Notes: generated from the letters alone by a model not told the origin. DNA of 64,000 nt from Nonomuraea indica (GCF_002850745.1 NZ_KZ559468.1:62001-126000), one strand, 5' to 3'; shown: positions 25,745 to 34,977, counted from the stretch's first letter. Numbers and translations: made by a program.

Positions 25745-26904
25745 AGGCCGTTCACCGCCAGCAGGGCCCGCATCCGGTGGACGGCCAGCTCGGGGTCGGC
25801 CAGCAGCCCCGCCTGGTCGGCCAGGCGGAACACCTCGGCCAGGTGCGTCAGCGAGCGGGCCGACTGGGCGCCGTTGACCATCGAGAACGCGTCCTGGTGG
25901 CCGTTCAGCCAGGCCAGGAAGACGATGCCGGTCTTGTAGTGGTAGGTCGGCGTCTCGAAGATCTTGCGCGACAGCGGGACGGTCGGCGCGAGGATCTCGT
26001 CGTAGTGGGCGAGCAGCCGGTCGCGCCCGGCGGCGTCGCAGGCGGCCTCGGCCGCGTCGAGCACCTGCAGGGCCGCCGCGGCGGCCGGAGCGATCGCGTC
26101 GAAGATGCCGAGCAGCGCGTGGGAGCCGGTCCTGATCAGCGACGGGTAGTTGAAGTCGTCGCCGGTGTAGAGCCGCACCCCCTCGGGCAGCGCCGCGCGC
26201 AGCCCGATCTCGTGCTGCTCGTCCAGCAGCGACACCTTCACGCCGTCGACCATGGAGGCGTGGGCGTGGATCAGCTCCAGGAACGACTCGGTCGCGGCCG
26301 CCACGTCGGACGAACCCCAGTAACCGGCGAGCTGCGGGTCGAACATCTCGCCCAGCCAGTGCAGCACCACGGGCCGCTCGGCCAGCCCGAGCAGCTTGCC
26401 GTACACCTGGTGGTAGTCCTTCGGGCCGGTCGCGACCCGCGCGAGCTGGCGCGACGCCATGACGATCACGCCGGCGCCGGCCGCCTGCACGGTCTCGATC
26501 TGCTCGGCGTACGCGGCGGTGACGGCGTCGAGGTCGGCGGCGCCGGGCGCGTGGTCGGTGCCGGCGCCGCAGGCGACGAGCGTGGCCGGGTCGCCGTAGT
26601 CGCGCGCCTCGGCGGCGCTGCGCCGGATGAGCTCCTTCGTCGCCGCCCAGTCGAGGCCCATGTTGCGCTGGGCGGTGTCCATGGCGTCGGCGACGCGCAG
26701 CCCGTACGACCACAGGTGGCGGCGGAAGCGCAGCGTGGCGTCCCAGTCGACGGCGGCGGGGGAGCCGGGCGTGTTGTCGCCGAGCGGGTCGGCCACCACG
26801 TGCGCCGCCGCGTACACGATCCGGCTCGCGGCCGGGCCGTCGGGCACCGGCCAGCTCACCCGTTCGCGCAGCGTGTACGTCCCGCCGGGCAGGTCGATCC
26901 TCAC
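25741..26904 (-). CDS. DUF993 family, dihydrodipicolinate synthase-like aldolase
   Basis: A 387-residue TIM-barrel protein of the DUF993 group, which is related to class I aldolases of the DHDPS/N-acetylneuraminate lyase fold. The barrel strand GVKVSLLD puts K223 where the Schiff-base lysine is expected, and YTGDDFNYPSLI with SHALLGIFDAIAP follow it. The real substrate is not known to me. The GTG start overlaps the stop of the upstream oxidoreductase and its own stop overlaps the next start, so all three genes are coupled at fixed stoichiometry. Confidence 0.85.
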   Translation of the reverse strand: MRIDLPGGTYTLRERVSWPVPDGPAASRIVYAAAHVVADPLGDNTPGSPAAVDWDATLRFRRHLWSYGLRVADAMDTAQRNMGLDWAATKELIRRSAAEARDYGDPATLVACGAGTDHAPGAADLDAVTAAYAEQIETVQAAGAGVIVMASRQLARVATGPKDYHQVYGKLLGLAERPVVLHWLGEMFDPQLAGYWGSSDVAAATESFLELIHAHASMVDGVKVSLLDEQHEIGLRAALPEGVRLYTGDDFNYPSLIRTGSHALLGIFDAIAPAAAAALQVLDAAEAACDAAGRDRLLAHYDEILAPTVPLSRKIFETPTYHYKTGIVFLAWLNGHQDAFSMVNGAQSARSLTHLAEVFRLADQAGLLADPELAVHRMRALLAVNGL

Positions 26905-28046
26905 AGCTGCGGCACCTCGATCCTGCGGCCCTCGGCGGACGAGCGCATGCCCAGCTCGGCGAGCTGCACGCCCCGGGCGCCCGCGGCGAAGTCGTAGGGG
27001 AACGGCGCGTCCTCCAGCACGTGCCGGACGAACAGCTCCCACTGGATCTTGAAGCCGTTGTCGAACTCGGCGTTGTCGGGCACCTCCTGCCAGCCGTCGC
27101 GGAAGCGGGCGGTGACGGGCAGGTCGGGGTTCCAGACCGGCTTGGGGGTGGTGGCGCGGTGCTGGACCCGGCAGTTGCGCAGGCCGGCGACGGCGCTGCC
27201 CTCGGTGCCGTCCACCTGGAACTCCACCAGCTCGTCGCGGTTGACGCGCACCGTCCAGGACGAGTTGATCTGCGCGATCACGCCGCCCTCCAGCTCGAAC
27301 ACCCCGTACGCGGCGTCGTCGGCCGTGGCGGGGTAGGCGCGGCCCTGCTCGTCCACCCGCTCGGGGACGTGCGTGACGGCCTGGGCGTAGACCGAGCGCA
27401 CCCGGCCGAAGAGGTTCTCCATGACGTAGTGCCAGTGCGGGAACATGTCGAGCACGATGCCGCCGCCGTCCTCGGCGCGGTAGTTCCAGGACGGGCGCTG
27501 CGCCTGCTGCCAGTCGCCCTCGAACACCCAGTAACCGAACTCGCCGCGCACCGACAGGATCCGGCCGAAGAAGCCGCCGTCGATCAGCCGCTTGAGCTTG
27601 AGCAGCCCCGGCAGGAACAGCTTGTCCTGCACCACGCCGTTCTTGACGCCCTTGGCCGTGGCGGCCTCGGCCAGCGCGACGGCCTCCTCGACCGACTCGG
27701 CCGTCGGCTTCTCGGTGTAGACGTGCTTGCCCGCCTCGATGGCCTTCAGCACGGCCTTGACCCGCGCCGAGGTGACCTGGGCGTCGAAGTAGACGAGGTT
27801 GTCGTCGTCGGCGAGGGCCGCTTCGAGGTCGGTGGTGTGGTCGGCGATGCCGTGCCGGGCGGCGAGGTCGGCGAGCTTGGCGGCGTTGCGGCCGACCAGG
27901 ACCGGCCGCAGCGTGACCCGGCTGCCGTCCGAGAGCGTGACGCCGCCCTGCTCGTTGATGGCCAGGACCGACCGGACCAGGTGCTGGCGATAACCCATCC
28001 TGCCGGTGACGCCGTTCATCACGACGCCGATGGACCGCACGCTCAT
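26901..28046 (-). CDS. Gfo/Idh/MocA-family NAD(P)-dependent oxidoreductase
   Basis: A 381-residue dehydrogenase. The Rossmann N-terminus SIGVVMNGVTGRMGYRQHL is slightly atypical (an extra MNG stretch), followed by the family motif EKP at 112-114 (GKHVYTEKPTAES). The C-terminal domain has the catalytic-site segment DGGGIVLDMFPHWHYVM with the expected Asp and His. It would oxidise a sugar or polyol hydroxyl. ATG 28046 follows GAAGGG at about 6 nt; an ATG five codons earlier is less well placed. It heads the operon, and a perfect LacI-type operator lies 15 bp upstream. Confidence 0.9.
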   Translation of the reverse strand: MSVRSIGVVMNGVTGRMGYRQHLVRSVLAINEQGGVTLSDGSRVTLRPVLVGRNAAKLADLAARHGIADHTTDLEAALADDDNLVYFDAQVTSARVKAVLKAIEAGKHVYTEKPTAESVEEAVALAEAATAKGVKNGVVQDKLFLPGLLKLKRLIDGGFFGRILSVRGEFGYWVFEGDWQQAQRPSWNYRAEDGGGIVLDMFPHWHYVMENLFGRVRSVYAQAVTHVPERVDEQGRAYPATADDAAYGVFELEGGVIAQINSSWTVRVNRDELVEFQVDGTEGSAVAGLRNCRVQHRATTPKPVWNPDLPVTARFRDGWQEVPDNAEFDNGFKIQWELFVRHVLEDAPFPYDFAAGARGVQLAELGMRSSAEGRRIEVPQL

Positions 28047-28061
28047 GAGGTTCCCTTCCAT

Positions 28062-28075
28062 GGAAAGCGCTTTCC
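28062..28075 (-). promoter_or_regulatory. perfect LacI-type operator of the catabolic operon
   Basis: GGAAAGCGCTTTCC is a perfect 14-bp palindrome immediately upstream of the oxidoreductase ribosome site. It differs from the lacI-linked site at 7848-7861 by one base. No LacI gene is adjacent, so control may come from the regulator at 7872 or one outside the window. Confidence 0.85.
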
Positions 28076-28113
28076 CGAACCGTAAGGCCGCCCGTACGAG
28101 GACGTCAAGTGCC

Positions 28114-28139
28114 CGCCCTGCCCGGAGCCGGGCAGGGCG
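28114..28139 (-). terminator. hairpin terminator after the RNase D gene
   Basis: CGCCCTGCCCGG pairs perfectly with CCGGGCAGGGCG, a 12-bp stem with a 2-nt nominal loop, starting 12 nt past the RNase D stop. It also separates that gene from the oxidoreductase operon promoter. Confidence 0.8.
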
Positions 28140-28150
28140 TGGAGCGGGTC

Positions 28151-29365
28151 TCAGCCTGCCAGCCGGGACAGGGCCGTGGCGAGGGGGTGCGCGGTGAGGG
28201 AGACCTGCCACGCGCGGGCGCCCAGGCCGCGCAGGCGTTCGGTCACGGACTCGTCCGTGATCTCCTCGGGCGGCTCCCAGGTGAGCCGGCGCACGACGTC
28301 GGGCTGCAGGAGGTTCTCCGCCGGCATGTGGTGCTCCTCGGCGAGCGCCGCCACCACCGCGCGGGCCGCCGCCAGCCGCTTGGCCGCGACCGGGTCGCGG
28401 TCGGGCCACCGGTTGGCCGGCGGCGGGCCGTCGCCCGGCGTGCTCGGCTGCGGCAACTGCCCGTCGGGCAGGGCCCGGGCCCGGCTGACGGCGCTCAGCC
28501 ACTCGCTCATGTGCCGGCGCGCGCTGCGCCCCGTGAACGCGGAGATCTCGGTGAGCGCCTTACGGGTGCGCGGCACGTCGAGGGCGGCCGCCACGATCGC
28601 CGAGTCGGGCAGCACCCGGCCCGGCGCCAGGTCGTGCTCGCGGGCGATGCGGTCGCGCATCGTCCACAGCTCGCGGACGATGGCCAGCGCCCGCACGTTG
28701 CGCACCTTGTGGATGCCGGACGTGCGCCGCCACGGGTCGGAGCGGGGCGCGGCCGGCGGCATGCGCAGCGCGGCGGCGAACTCCTCGCGCGCCCACTCCA
28801 GCTTGCCGCTGACGGTCAGCTCCTCGTGCAGGGCGTCGCGCAGCTCGACCAGCACCTCGACGTCGAGGGCCGCGTAGCGCAGCCAGTCCTCGGGCAGCGG
28901 CCGGGTGGACCAGTCGGCGGCCGAATGGCCCTTCTCCAGCCGCAGCCCCAGCACCGTCTCGACCATCGTGCCGAGGCCCACCCGCTCGTAGCCGAGCAGC
29001 CGGCCGGCCAGCTCGGTGTCGAAGAGCGCCCGCGGCCTGAAGCCCACCTCGAACAGGCAGGGCAGGTCCTGCGAGGCGGCGTGCAGCACGATCTCCGTCC
29101 CGGCCAGCGCCGCGTCGAGCCCCGACAGGTCGGGGCAGGCGATCGGGTCGATCAGTGCCGTGCCGGCGCCCTCGCGGCGCAGCTGCACCAGGTAGGCGCG
29201 GTTGCCGTAGCGGTAGCCGGAGGCGCGCTCGGCGTCGACCGCCACCGGTCCGTCGCCGCGGGAGAACGCCTCGACCACCCGGGCCAGGGCGGCCTCGTCG
29301 GCGATGACGGGAGGGATGCCCTCGCGCGGCTCCAGCAGCGGGACGATGGTGCGTTCTTCTGTCAT
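28151..29365 (-). CDS. rnd: ribonuclease D (DEDDy 3'-5' exonuclease with HRDC domain)
   Basis: A 404-residue exoribonuclease. DEDDy metal-binding residues are visible: D44 and E46 in VAVDAERASG, D100 in LHAASQDL, and Y164 with D168 in YAALDVEV. An HRDC nucleic-acid-binding domain follows at about 200-290 (WRRTSGIHKVRNVRALAIVR). It trims 3' ends of tRNA and other structured RNAs. The order RNase D, DUF3000, hemE is common in actinomycetes. Confidence 0.95.
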   Translation of the reverse strand: MTEERTIVPLLEPREGIPPVIADEAALARVVEAFSRGDGPVAVDAERASGYRYGNRAYLVQLRREGAGTALIDPIACPDLSGLDAALAGTEIVLHAASQDLPCLFEVGFRPRALFDTELAGRLLGYERVGLGTMVETVLGLRLEKGHSAADWSTRPLPEDWLRYAALDVEVLVELRDALHEELTVSGKLEWAREEFAAALRMPPAAPRSDPWRRTSGIHKVRNVRALAIVRELWTMRDRIAREHDLAPGRVLPDSAIVAAALDVPRTRKALTEISAFTGRSARRHMSEWLSAVSRARALPDGQLPQPSTPGDGPPPANRWPDRDPVAAKRLAAARAVVAALAEEHHMPAENLLQPDVVRRLTWEPPEEITDESVTERLRGLGARAWQVSLTAHPLATALSRLAG

Positions 29366-29410
29366 GAGTCCACCGCTCTCATGACGTGGATGTGGTGTTG
29401 ACTGGTGCCC

Positions 29411-30007
29411 TCACTTCGTTCGGTCACTCTCCGGATCATCGCGTCTACGGGGCAGGGCGGCCACGTCGGGCGGGAGCGGCGGCAGCCCCGCCGCCACGCA
29501 CATGAGGTCGCACCAGGCGGCGACGTGGCCGGAGAGGTCCTCCTGGGTCGGGGACCAGGACGCCCGCAGCTCGAGCTCGGTGGTGACCGGATCGTCGGCC
29601 TTGTTGCCGAACCCCTCGGACACAGCTCTTGTCACGGTACCGCCGGCGGCGGAGTAGTCGGCGTGGTGGGCGTCGAGGGCGTCGGTGAGCCAGCTCCACG
29701 CGACCGGGCCGAGCAGCGGGTCGGAGGTGATCTCCGGCTCCATGTCGGCCCGGACGTAGGCCACCAGCCGGAACGGGCCCTCCCAGCCGCGCTGGCCGTC
29801 GGGGTCGTAGAGCAGGATCAGCCGCCCGACGGCCAGCTCGTCGTCGTCGCGGTAGACGGACGCGCCGATGGCGGCGGAGTGCGGGGCCAGCCGCTGCGGG
29901 GCGGGCAGGTCCTCGAGCTCGATCTCCGGTCTGACCTCGGCCGGCCGGAGGCTCGCGACCGCGCGCCTGAACGCCGCGGGGGCCGGTGGCAGGTCACCGT
30001 GGGTCAT
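29411..30007 (-). CDS. DUF3000 domain protein
   Basis: A 198-residue cytosolic protein of the actinobacteria-specific DUF3000 family (PAAFRRAVASLRPAEVRPEI, then LVAYVRADMEPEITSDPLLG and GFGNKADDPVTTELELRASW). Function is unknown; it is regularly found next to RNase D and hemE. ATG 30007 is preferred over an ATG at 30058: TACTCT lies 6 nt upstream (30014-30019), which fits a -10 box and leaderless translation, and no Shine-Dalgarno sequence is present at either. Confidence 0.85.
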   Translation of the reverse strand: MTHGDLPPAPAAFRRAVASLRPAEVRPEIELEDLPAPQRLAPHSAAIGASVYRDDDELAVGRLILLYDPDGQRGWEGPFRLVAYVRADMEPEITSDPLLGPVAWSWLTDALDAHHADYSAAGGTVTRAVSEGFGNKADDPVTTELELRASWSPTQEDLSGHVAAWCDLMCVAAGLPPLPPDVAALPRRRDDPESDRTK

Positions 30008-30013
30008 AGCCGA

Positions 30014-30019
30014 AGAGTA
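30014..30019 (-). promoter_or_regulatory. -10 box for leaderless DUF3000 gene
   Basis: TACTCT on the minus strand, 6 nt before the ATG at 30007. Confidence 0.5.
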
Positions 30020-30067
30020 GGTCGCGAGGGAACGGAAGGGGACCACGGGGGTGCTCATCGTACGTGC

Positions 30068-30304
30068 TCAAGCCGCTGCCGCTGCCAGCCGCGGGATCTG
30101 CGGCGCGGACCTGGGCGCGGTGCGCGCGGGCGGCGGGACCGGCGGCAGGACCAGCAGGGCGTGGCCGCACGCGACGCAGGCCCACTCCGGGCACTCCCCG
30201 GGCGCGTGCCCGTCGGGACACGGTGGCTGTTCGAACGCCCGCTCACCCGCGCAGGACGCGCAGGTCTCCATGCGGCGCTCTGGGGAACTCCACAACGCGG
30301 TCAT
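30068..30304 (-). CDS. small zinc-ribbon-like protein
   Basis: A 78-residue protein with four paired cysteines, METCASCAGERAFEQPP and EWACVACGHALL, plus two in PPCPDGHAPGEC, consistent with a zinc ribbon, followed by a Pro/Arg/Ala tail. ATG 30304 has a GAAAGG site about 11 nt upstream; an internal ATG at 30271 is possible. It lies between DUF3000 and hemE. The cysteine pattern and codon bias support a real gene; function unknown. Confidence 0.6.
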   Translation of the reverse strand: MTALWSSPERRMETCASCAGERAFEQPPCPDGHAPGECPEWACVACGHALLVLPPVPPPARTAPRSAPQIPRLAAAAA

Positions 30305-30570
30305 CGCACTGAGGCCTTTCGTCGGATCGTCGCTCCGACGGTGGCATGCTCGGGCGACAATTCCGCGCAACGCGCTCGGCGTGTCCCGAAAGTGGTTGCT
30401 GAATCGGTGCCGCGCGGGTTCTTGGCCAAGAAATGAGCCACTCAGGACCGGATGTATGGGCCCCCATGGGAGGTGTTCGACCCGAGTGTGCGGTCCGTGG
30501 CCGGTCGGCGGGTAAACATCCATTCGGCTATCTGATCATGATTTGGTCCCACTTATGGAGGTTTTTTCGG
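30305..30570. other. intergenic region upstream of hemE
   Basis: No gene is supported here. The right end (about 30525-30570) is unusually AT-rich for this genome and likely holds the hemE promoter; TATCTG at 30530 region is a possible -10 box. Confidence 0.35.
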
Positions 30571-30648
30571 ATGGGCGGGTCAGGACGGGGGAGCGCCGCC
30601 CACCGGATGCCCGGACCGCCGCCGGACCGTGGCACCCTTGGAAGGTGA
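30571..30648 (+). CDS. short upstream reading frame coupled to hemE
   Basis: A 25-codon frame starts at ATG 30571, preceded by GGAGG (30557-30561) at 9 nt, and its TGA overlaps the hemE GTG (GTGA). hemE itself has only GGAAG directly abutting its start, too close to work as a ribosome site. The arrangement suggests that hemE is translated by coupling to this leader frame. The peptide ([20 protein letters not shown]...) has no recognisable function. Confidence 0.4.
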   Translation: MGGSGRGSAAHRMPGPPPDRGTLGR

Positions 30649-31667
30649 ATCTCGCCGAGTCAACGTTCCTGCGCGCCTGCCGCCGGCAGCCCGTCCCGCA
30701 TCCGCCCGTGTGGTTCATGCGGCAGGCCGGGCGCTCCCTGCCCGAATACCTCAAGGTGCGCGAGGGCGTGCCCATGCTGACGGCGTGCGAGACGCCCGAC
30801 CTGGCCGTCGAGATCACCCTGCAGCCCGTCCGCCGCTACGGCGTCGACGCGGCCATCTTCTTCAGCGACATCGTGGTGCCGCTCAAGGCCATCGGCGTCG
30901 ACCTCGACATCAAGCCGGGCGTCGGCCCGGTCGTCGCCCAGCCCGTCCGCGACGCCGCCGGCCTCGACGCGCTGCGCCCCATCGAGCCCGACGACGTCTC
31001 CTACGTCACCGAGGCGATCCGGGCGCTCGTCGGCGAGCTCGGCGGCACGCCCCTGATCGGCTTCGCCGGCGCGCCGTTCACCCTCGGCTCCTACCTCATC
31101 GAGGGCGGCCCCTCCCGCCACCACGACCGCACCAAGGCCATGATGTACGGCGAGCCGCGGCTCTGGCACGACCTCATGGACCGCCTGGCCGGCATCGTCC
31201 TGGAGCACCTGCGCATCCAGGTGCGGGCCGGCGCCTCGGCGATCCAGCTCTTCGACTCCTGGGTCGGCGCGGTCGCCCCCGACGACTACCGCGAGTTCGT
31301 GCTGCCGCACACGCGCCGCATCTTCGACGGCCTGGCCGACCTCGGCGTCCCGCGCATCCACTTCGGCGTGGGCACCGGCGAGTTGCTCGGCCTGCTCGGC
31401 GAGGCCGGGGCCGACGTGGTCGGCGTCGACTGGCGGGTGCCGCTCGACGAGGCCGCGCGCCGCGTCGGGCCGGGCAAGGCGCTGCAGGGCAACCTCGACC
31501 CGGCCATCCTCATGGCCCCGTGGGAGGTCGTCGAGCGCAAGGCCCGCGAGGTGCTGCGCCGCGGCGAGGCCGCCGAGGGCCACGTGTTCAACCTCGGCCA
31601 CGGCGTCCTGCCCGGCACCGACCCCGACCAGCTCAAGCGCCTGACCGACCTCGTTCACGAAGCCTGA
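30645..31667 (+). CDS. hemE: uroporphyrinogen decarboxylase
   Basis: A 340-residue enzyme that removes four acetate carboxyls from uroporphyrinogen III to give coproporphyrinogen III. The signature [13 protein letters not shown], the strand [16 protein letters not shown] with the catalytic Asp, [16 protein letters not shown] and the C-terminal [13 protein letters not shown] are all present. The GTG start matches the family N-terminus. It is followed downstream by cgoX and chdC, with a convergent lipoprotein gene between; its last 13 bases overlap that gene's end. Confidence 0.96.
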   Translation: MNLAESTFLRACRRQPVPHPPVWFMRQAGRSLPEYLKVREGVPMLTACETPDLAVEITLQPVRRYGVDAAIFFSDIVVPLKAIGVDLDIKPGVGPVVAQPVRDAAGLDALRPIEPDDVSYVTEAIRALVGELGGTPLIGFAGAPFTLGSYLIEGGPSRHHDRTKAMMYGEPRLWHDLMDRLAGIVLEHLRIQVRAGASAIQLFDSWVGAVAPDDYREFVLPHTRRIFDGLADLGVPRIHFGVGTGELLGLLGEAGADVVGVDWRVPLDEAARRVGPGKALQGNLDPAILMAPWEVVERKAREVLRRGEAAEGHVFNLGHGVLPGTDPDQLKRLTDLVHEA

Positions 31668-32644
31668 GGCGCGGGCGTCGAGGGCGGCTCGGGCGCGGGA
31701 GGGGGCGCGGGAGGTGTCCTGCGCCTGCGCGAGCGCCGTACGGCGACGACGGGGAGGGCGACGAGCGGCACGACGACTACCAGCCACGGCAGCACCACGC
31801 CGAGCACGGTCAGCACCACCTTCCCGAACATCACCAGCGCCGCCCACCCCGACGCCAGCCCGCCGAGGAACCCGACCGGCTCCTTCGAGGGCTCCTCCAC
31901 GACGGCGAACGGTCCGGCCAGCCGCAACGTCAGCGTGGCCATGCCCACCTGGCCCGCCAGCTCCTTCTGCTGGGCCTGCAGCGACTCCAGGTCGGACTCC
32001 CGGGCGGAGATCTCCCGCTCCACCTGCAGCACCTCGCCGATCGTGTCGGCCTTCCGCATCAGCGCGCGCAGCGATTCGAGCGACTGCCGGGCCGACGTGA
32101 GCCGGCTCTCCACGTCGGCCACCCGCAGGGTGACGTCCTCGGTGCCCTGGGTCAGCGAGATCCGCTCCCCGAGGTCCCTGCCGAGGCCGGCCAGCACCTC
32201 GGAGTAGCGGGCGGGCGGGATCTTGAACTCCAGCGTGGCCGAGCCGCCGCCGCCCCGGCCGCCGGAGTGGGACTCCTCCTTCGCCAGGTACCCGCCGGCC
32301 GCGGTGACGAGCTGCTTGGCCCGCTCCGCCGCCGCCGCGACCTCCTTGACCCGCACGCTCAGGTTCGCCACGTAGATGACCTGGCGCTCCTGGCTCCGGG
32401 CGACCTCGACACCGGACGTGACGCTCCGGCCCTGCGGCTCCTTCCGCAGGACGGGCTCCCGCGAGGGGGCGGCCGTCCCGTACCGGCCCTGCGGCACGGC
32501 GCCGGGACCCGCCTCCTCCTGGACCGAGCCGGCCGAGGCGGGCGCCGCGCTGTCGCGGCTCGCCGTCACGCCGCCGCCACAACCGGCCAGGAGCAGGCCC
32601 GCGCACGCGGCCGACAACGCCACGCCGTACTGGAATCTCCTCAT
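31655..32644 (-). CDS. DUF4349 domain lipoprotein
   Basis: A 329-residue membrane-anchored protein. It has a lipoprotein signal ending in LLLAGC (lipobox cysteine near residue 22), a DUF4349 domain ([20 protein letters not shown], then GGYLAKEES and [18 protein letters not shown]), a central coiled-coil-like stretch (about 180-235), and a C-terminal membrane helix ([20 protein letters not shown]) followed by a basic, Pro-rich tail. So it is anchored at both ends. Function of DUF4349 is unknown. It overlaps hemE convergently by 13 bp. A 6-bp inverted repeat abuts its start codon. Confidence 0.85.
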   Translation of the reverse strand: MRRFQYGVALSAACAGLLLAGCGGGVTASRDSAAPASAGSVQEEAGPGAVPQGRYGTAAPSREPVLRKEPQGRSVTSGVEVARSQERQVIYVANLSVRVKEVAAAAERAKQLVTAAGGYLAKEESHSGGRGGGGSATLEFKIPPARYSEVLAGLGRDLGERISLTQGTEDVTLRVADVESRLTSARQSLESLRALMRKADTIGEVLQVEREISARESDLESLQAQQKELAGQVGMATLTLRLAGPFAVVEEPSKEPVGFLGGLASGWAALVMFGKVVLTVLGVVLPWLVVVVPLVALPVVAVRRSRRRRTPPAPPPAPEPPSTPAPQAS

Positions 32645-32659
32645 GTCCGTAAGACGGAC
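32645..32659 (-). promoter_or_regulatory. inverted repeat abutting the DUF4349 start codon
   Basis: GTCCGT-AAG-ACGGAC forms a 6-bp palindrome directly before the ATG, where a ribosome site would be; none is present. It could be an operator or a translation-blocking hairpin. Confidence 0.4.
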
Positions 32660-32754
32660 CCCGCTCCTGGCCGGTTTGGAGATCCCCGTCACGGTACGGT
32701 CACACGGCCGCCGCGCCCGCGCGCCCCGGACGGGAGGGCGGGGCGCCGAGGCGG

Positions 32755-32760
32755 TAGCGT
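32755..32760 (+). promoter_or_regulatory. -10 box for leaderless cgoX
   Basis: TAGCGT lies 8 nt before the GTG at 32769; no Shine-Dalgarno sequence is present. Confidence 0.4.
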
Positions 32761-32768
32761 CTGGAAGC

Positions 32769-34175
32769 GTGGAAGGCAATCAGGCGCACGTGGTCGTCGT
32801 CGGGGGCGGCATCTCCGGTCTGGCCGCGGCGTGGCACCTGCGCCACGCCGCCCACGAGGGGCAGGGACCGCCCCCCAGGGTGACGGTCCTCGAGGCCGGT
32901 CCGCGCATCGGCGGCAAGCTGCACGCCTCCGAGATCGGCGGGATCATGGTCGACGCCGGGGCGGAGTCCATGCTGGCCAAGCGGCCCGAGGGCGTCGACC
33001 TGGCCAGAGCGGCCGGGCTCGGTGACGAGCTCGTCGAGCCGGGCACCACGCGGGCCGCCGTTCTCAGCCGCGGCACGCTCCGGCCGATGCCGAAAGGGCA
33101 GGTCATGGGCGTGCCCGCCGACCTGGCCGAGCTCGCCCGGTCCGGCATATTGTCACCCGGCGGGCTGCTGCGGGTGCCGATGGACCAGATCCTGCCCGCC
33201 ACCCTCGTGCGCACCGACGTGTCCGTCGCCGCCTACATCCGGGCCCGGATGGGCGGCGAGGTCCTCGACCGGCTCGTCGAGCCGCTGCTCGGCGGCGTCT
33301 ACGCGGGCCGCGCCGACCGGCTGTCGCTGGAGGCCACGATGCCGCGGGTGGCGGCCGCCGCCCGCTCCGAGCGGTCGCTGCTCAGCGCGACCAGGCAGAT
33401 CCTCCAGGACTCCGCCGGCGGCACGGGTCCGGTCTTCACCTCGCTCCGCTACGGCATGGGCAGCCTGCCCGAGGCCGTGGCCAAGGCGTCGGAGGCCGAC
33501 GTGCGCACCGGCGTCACCGTCCGCGAGCTGCACCGGACCGAGAGCGGATGGCGGCTCGTGGCCGGCCCGGTGCCGCACCCCGAGACCATCGAGGCCGACG
33601 CCGTCATCATCGCCGTGCCCGGACCGGCCGCCGCCCGGATGCTCCGGGCCGAGGTGCCGGCCGCCTCGTCCGAGCTGGCCAGGATCGACTACGCCAGCAT
33701 GGCCATCGTCACGCTCGCCTACGCCCCCACCGCCTTCCCCGAGCCGCCACCCGGCAGCGGCTACCTGGTGCCGCCCGTGGAGGGCCGGCCGGTCAAGGCG
33801 GCCACCTTCAGCTCGGTCAAGTGGCCCCACCTCGGCGGCGACACCGTCGTGGTGCGCCTGTCGATCGGCCGCATCGGCGAGGAGCACCTGCTCCAGCGAG
33901 ACGACGCCGAGCTGGTCTCGCTCGCCACCGCCGAGCTGGCCGGCGTGCTGGGCGTGCGCGGGCTGCCGATCGACACCCGCGTCACCCGGTGGGGCGGCTC
34001 GCTGCCGCAGTACAACGTCGGCCACCTTGACCGGGTCGCCCGGGTGCGCGCCGCCGTCGCCCCGCACCCGGGGCTGGCCGTGTGCGGCGCCGCCTACGAC
34101 GGGCTCGGCATCCCCGCCTGCGTCGCCACCGGCCGCACGGCCGCGGCCCGGATTCTGGACCACCTGTCGCGTTGA
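32769..34175 (+). CDS. cgoX: coproporphyrinogen III oxidase (HemY/CgoX type)
   Basis: A 468-residue FAD-dependent oxidase of the HemY/protoporphyrinogen oxidase fold. The dinucleotide motif [18 protein letters not shown] begins at residue 8, with [14 protein letters not shown] next, and the C-terminal FAD segment reads [17 protein letters not shown]. In actinobacteria this enzyme oxidises coproporphyrinogen III to coproporphyrin III, which fits its position directly before chdC. The GTG start places the Rossmann strand correctly. It is followed by chdC after 13 bp. Confidence 0.93.
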   Translation: MEGNQAHVVVVGGGISGLAAAWHLRHAAHEGQGPPPRVTVLEAGPRIGGKLHASEIGGIMVDAGAESMLAKRPEGVDLARAAGLGDELVEPGTTRAAVLSRGTLRPMPKGQVMGVPADLAELARSGILSPGGLLRVPMDQILPATLVRTDVSVAAYIRARMGGEVLDRLVEPLLGGVYAGRADRLSLEATMPRVAAAARSERSLLSATRQILQDSAGGTGPVFTSLRYGMGSLPEAVAKASEADVRTGVTVRELHRTESGWRLVAGPVPHPETIEADAVIIAVPGPAAARMLRAEVPAASSELARIDYASMAIVTLAYAPTAFPEPPPGSGYLVPPVEGRPVKAATFSSVKWPHLGGDTVVVRLSIGRIGEEHLLQRDDAELVSLATAELAGVLGVRGLPIDTRVTRWGGSLPQYNVGHLDRVARVRAAVAPHPGLAVCGAAYDGLGIPACVATGRTAAARILDHLSR

Positions 34176-34188
34176 GGAGAATGTGAGC

Positions 34189-34890
34189 ATGACTGAAGGC
34201 GCCGCGCGGCCCAAGGCCCGCGATCTCAACCAGGTGATCCGTTACACGATGTGGTCCGTCTTCAAGGCGGCCGAGCCGCTGCCCGCGGAGCGCGACCGGG
34301 TGGGCGAGGAGGTCACCGAGCTGCTGGAGCAGGCGGCCCTGAAGGACGTGGTGACGCGCGGCCTGTACGACGTGGCCGGGTTCCGCGCCGACGCCGACTA
34401 CATGTTCTGGTGGCACGCGCCCACGCCCGAGGACCTCCAGGACGTCTACTCCCGCTTCCGCCGCACCACGCTCGGCCGCCACAGCGCGCCCGTGTGGTCG
34501 GCGATGGCGCTGCACCGCCCGGCCGAGTTCAACAAGTCGCACATCCCGGCGTTCCTCGCCGAGGAGGAGCCCCGGGCGTACGTGAGCGTCTACCCGTTCG
34601 TCCGCTCGCTGGAGTGGTACCTCCTGGACGACGCGGAGCGGCGGGCGATGCTGGCCGAGCACGGCCAGATGGCGCGCGGCTACCCCGACGTGCGGGCCAA
34701 CACCGTGGCGTGCTTCGCGCTCAACGACTACGAGTGGATGCTGGCGTTCGAGGCCGACGAGCTGCACCGGATCGTCGACCTGATGCGCGAGCTGCGCGCC
34801 GCCCAGGCGCGCCGGCACACCCGGCTGGAGATCCCCTTCTACACCGGCGCCCGCAAGCCGGTCCAGGAGCTGCTCGCCGCGCTGCCCTAG
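34189..34890 (+). CDS. chdC: coproheme decarboxylase (HemQ)
   Basis: A 233-residue chlorite-dismutase-family protein that converts coproheme III to heme b with peroxide, the last step of the coproporphyrin-dependent pathway. The catalytic tyrosine is Y136 in [11 protein letters not shown], and the likely proximal heme histidine is H158 in [13 protein letters not shown]. The segment [10 protein letters not shown] is also family-typical. ATG 34189 is chosen because GAGGAG lies 9 nt upstream; a GTG two codons earlier would be too close. The ferrochelatase of this route (CpfC) is not in the window. Confidence 0.94.
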   Translation: MTEGAARPKARDLNQVIRYTMWSVFKAAEPLPAERDRVGEEVTELLEQAALKDVVTRGLYDVAGFRADADYMFWWHAPTPEDLQDVYSRFRRTTLGRHSAPVWSAMALHRPAEFNKSHIPAFLAEEEPRAYVSVYPFVRSLEWYLLDDAERRAMLAEHGQMARGYPDVRANTVACFALNDYEWMLAFEADELHRIVDLMRELRAAQARRHTRLEIPFYTGARKPVQELLAALP

Positions 34891-34977
34891 CGCCTTCGCG
34901 GATACGCCTGCACGGATCCGCTCCGGGGGTCACAATCGGCTGAGGACGGCAGATCGTCACGGTCCGGGGGGCGTCGC

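Noticed and set aside
7848-28075. A full secondary-metabolite gene cluster around the P450
   Set aside because: No polyketide synthase, NRPS, terpene cyclase or precursor peptide is in the window; the P450 sits in a sigma-factor-linked operon.
30051-30515. Plus-strand frame upstream of hemE
   Set aside because: It is opposite the small zinc-ribbon gene and has no recognisable features; the minus-strand frame has the paired cysteines.
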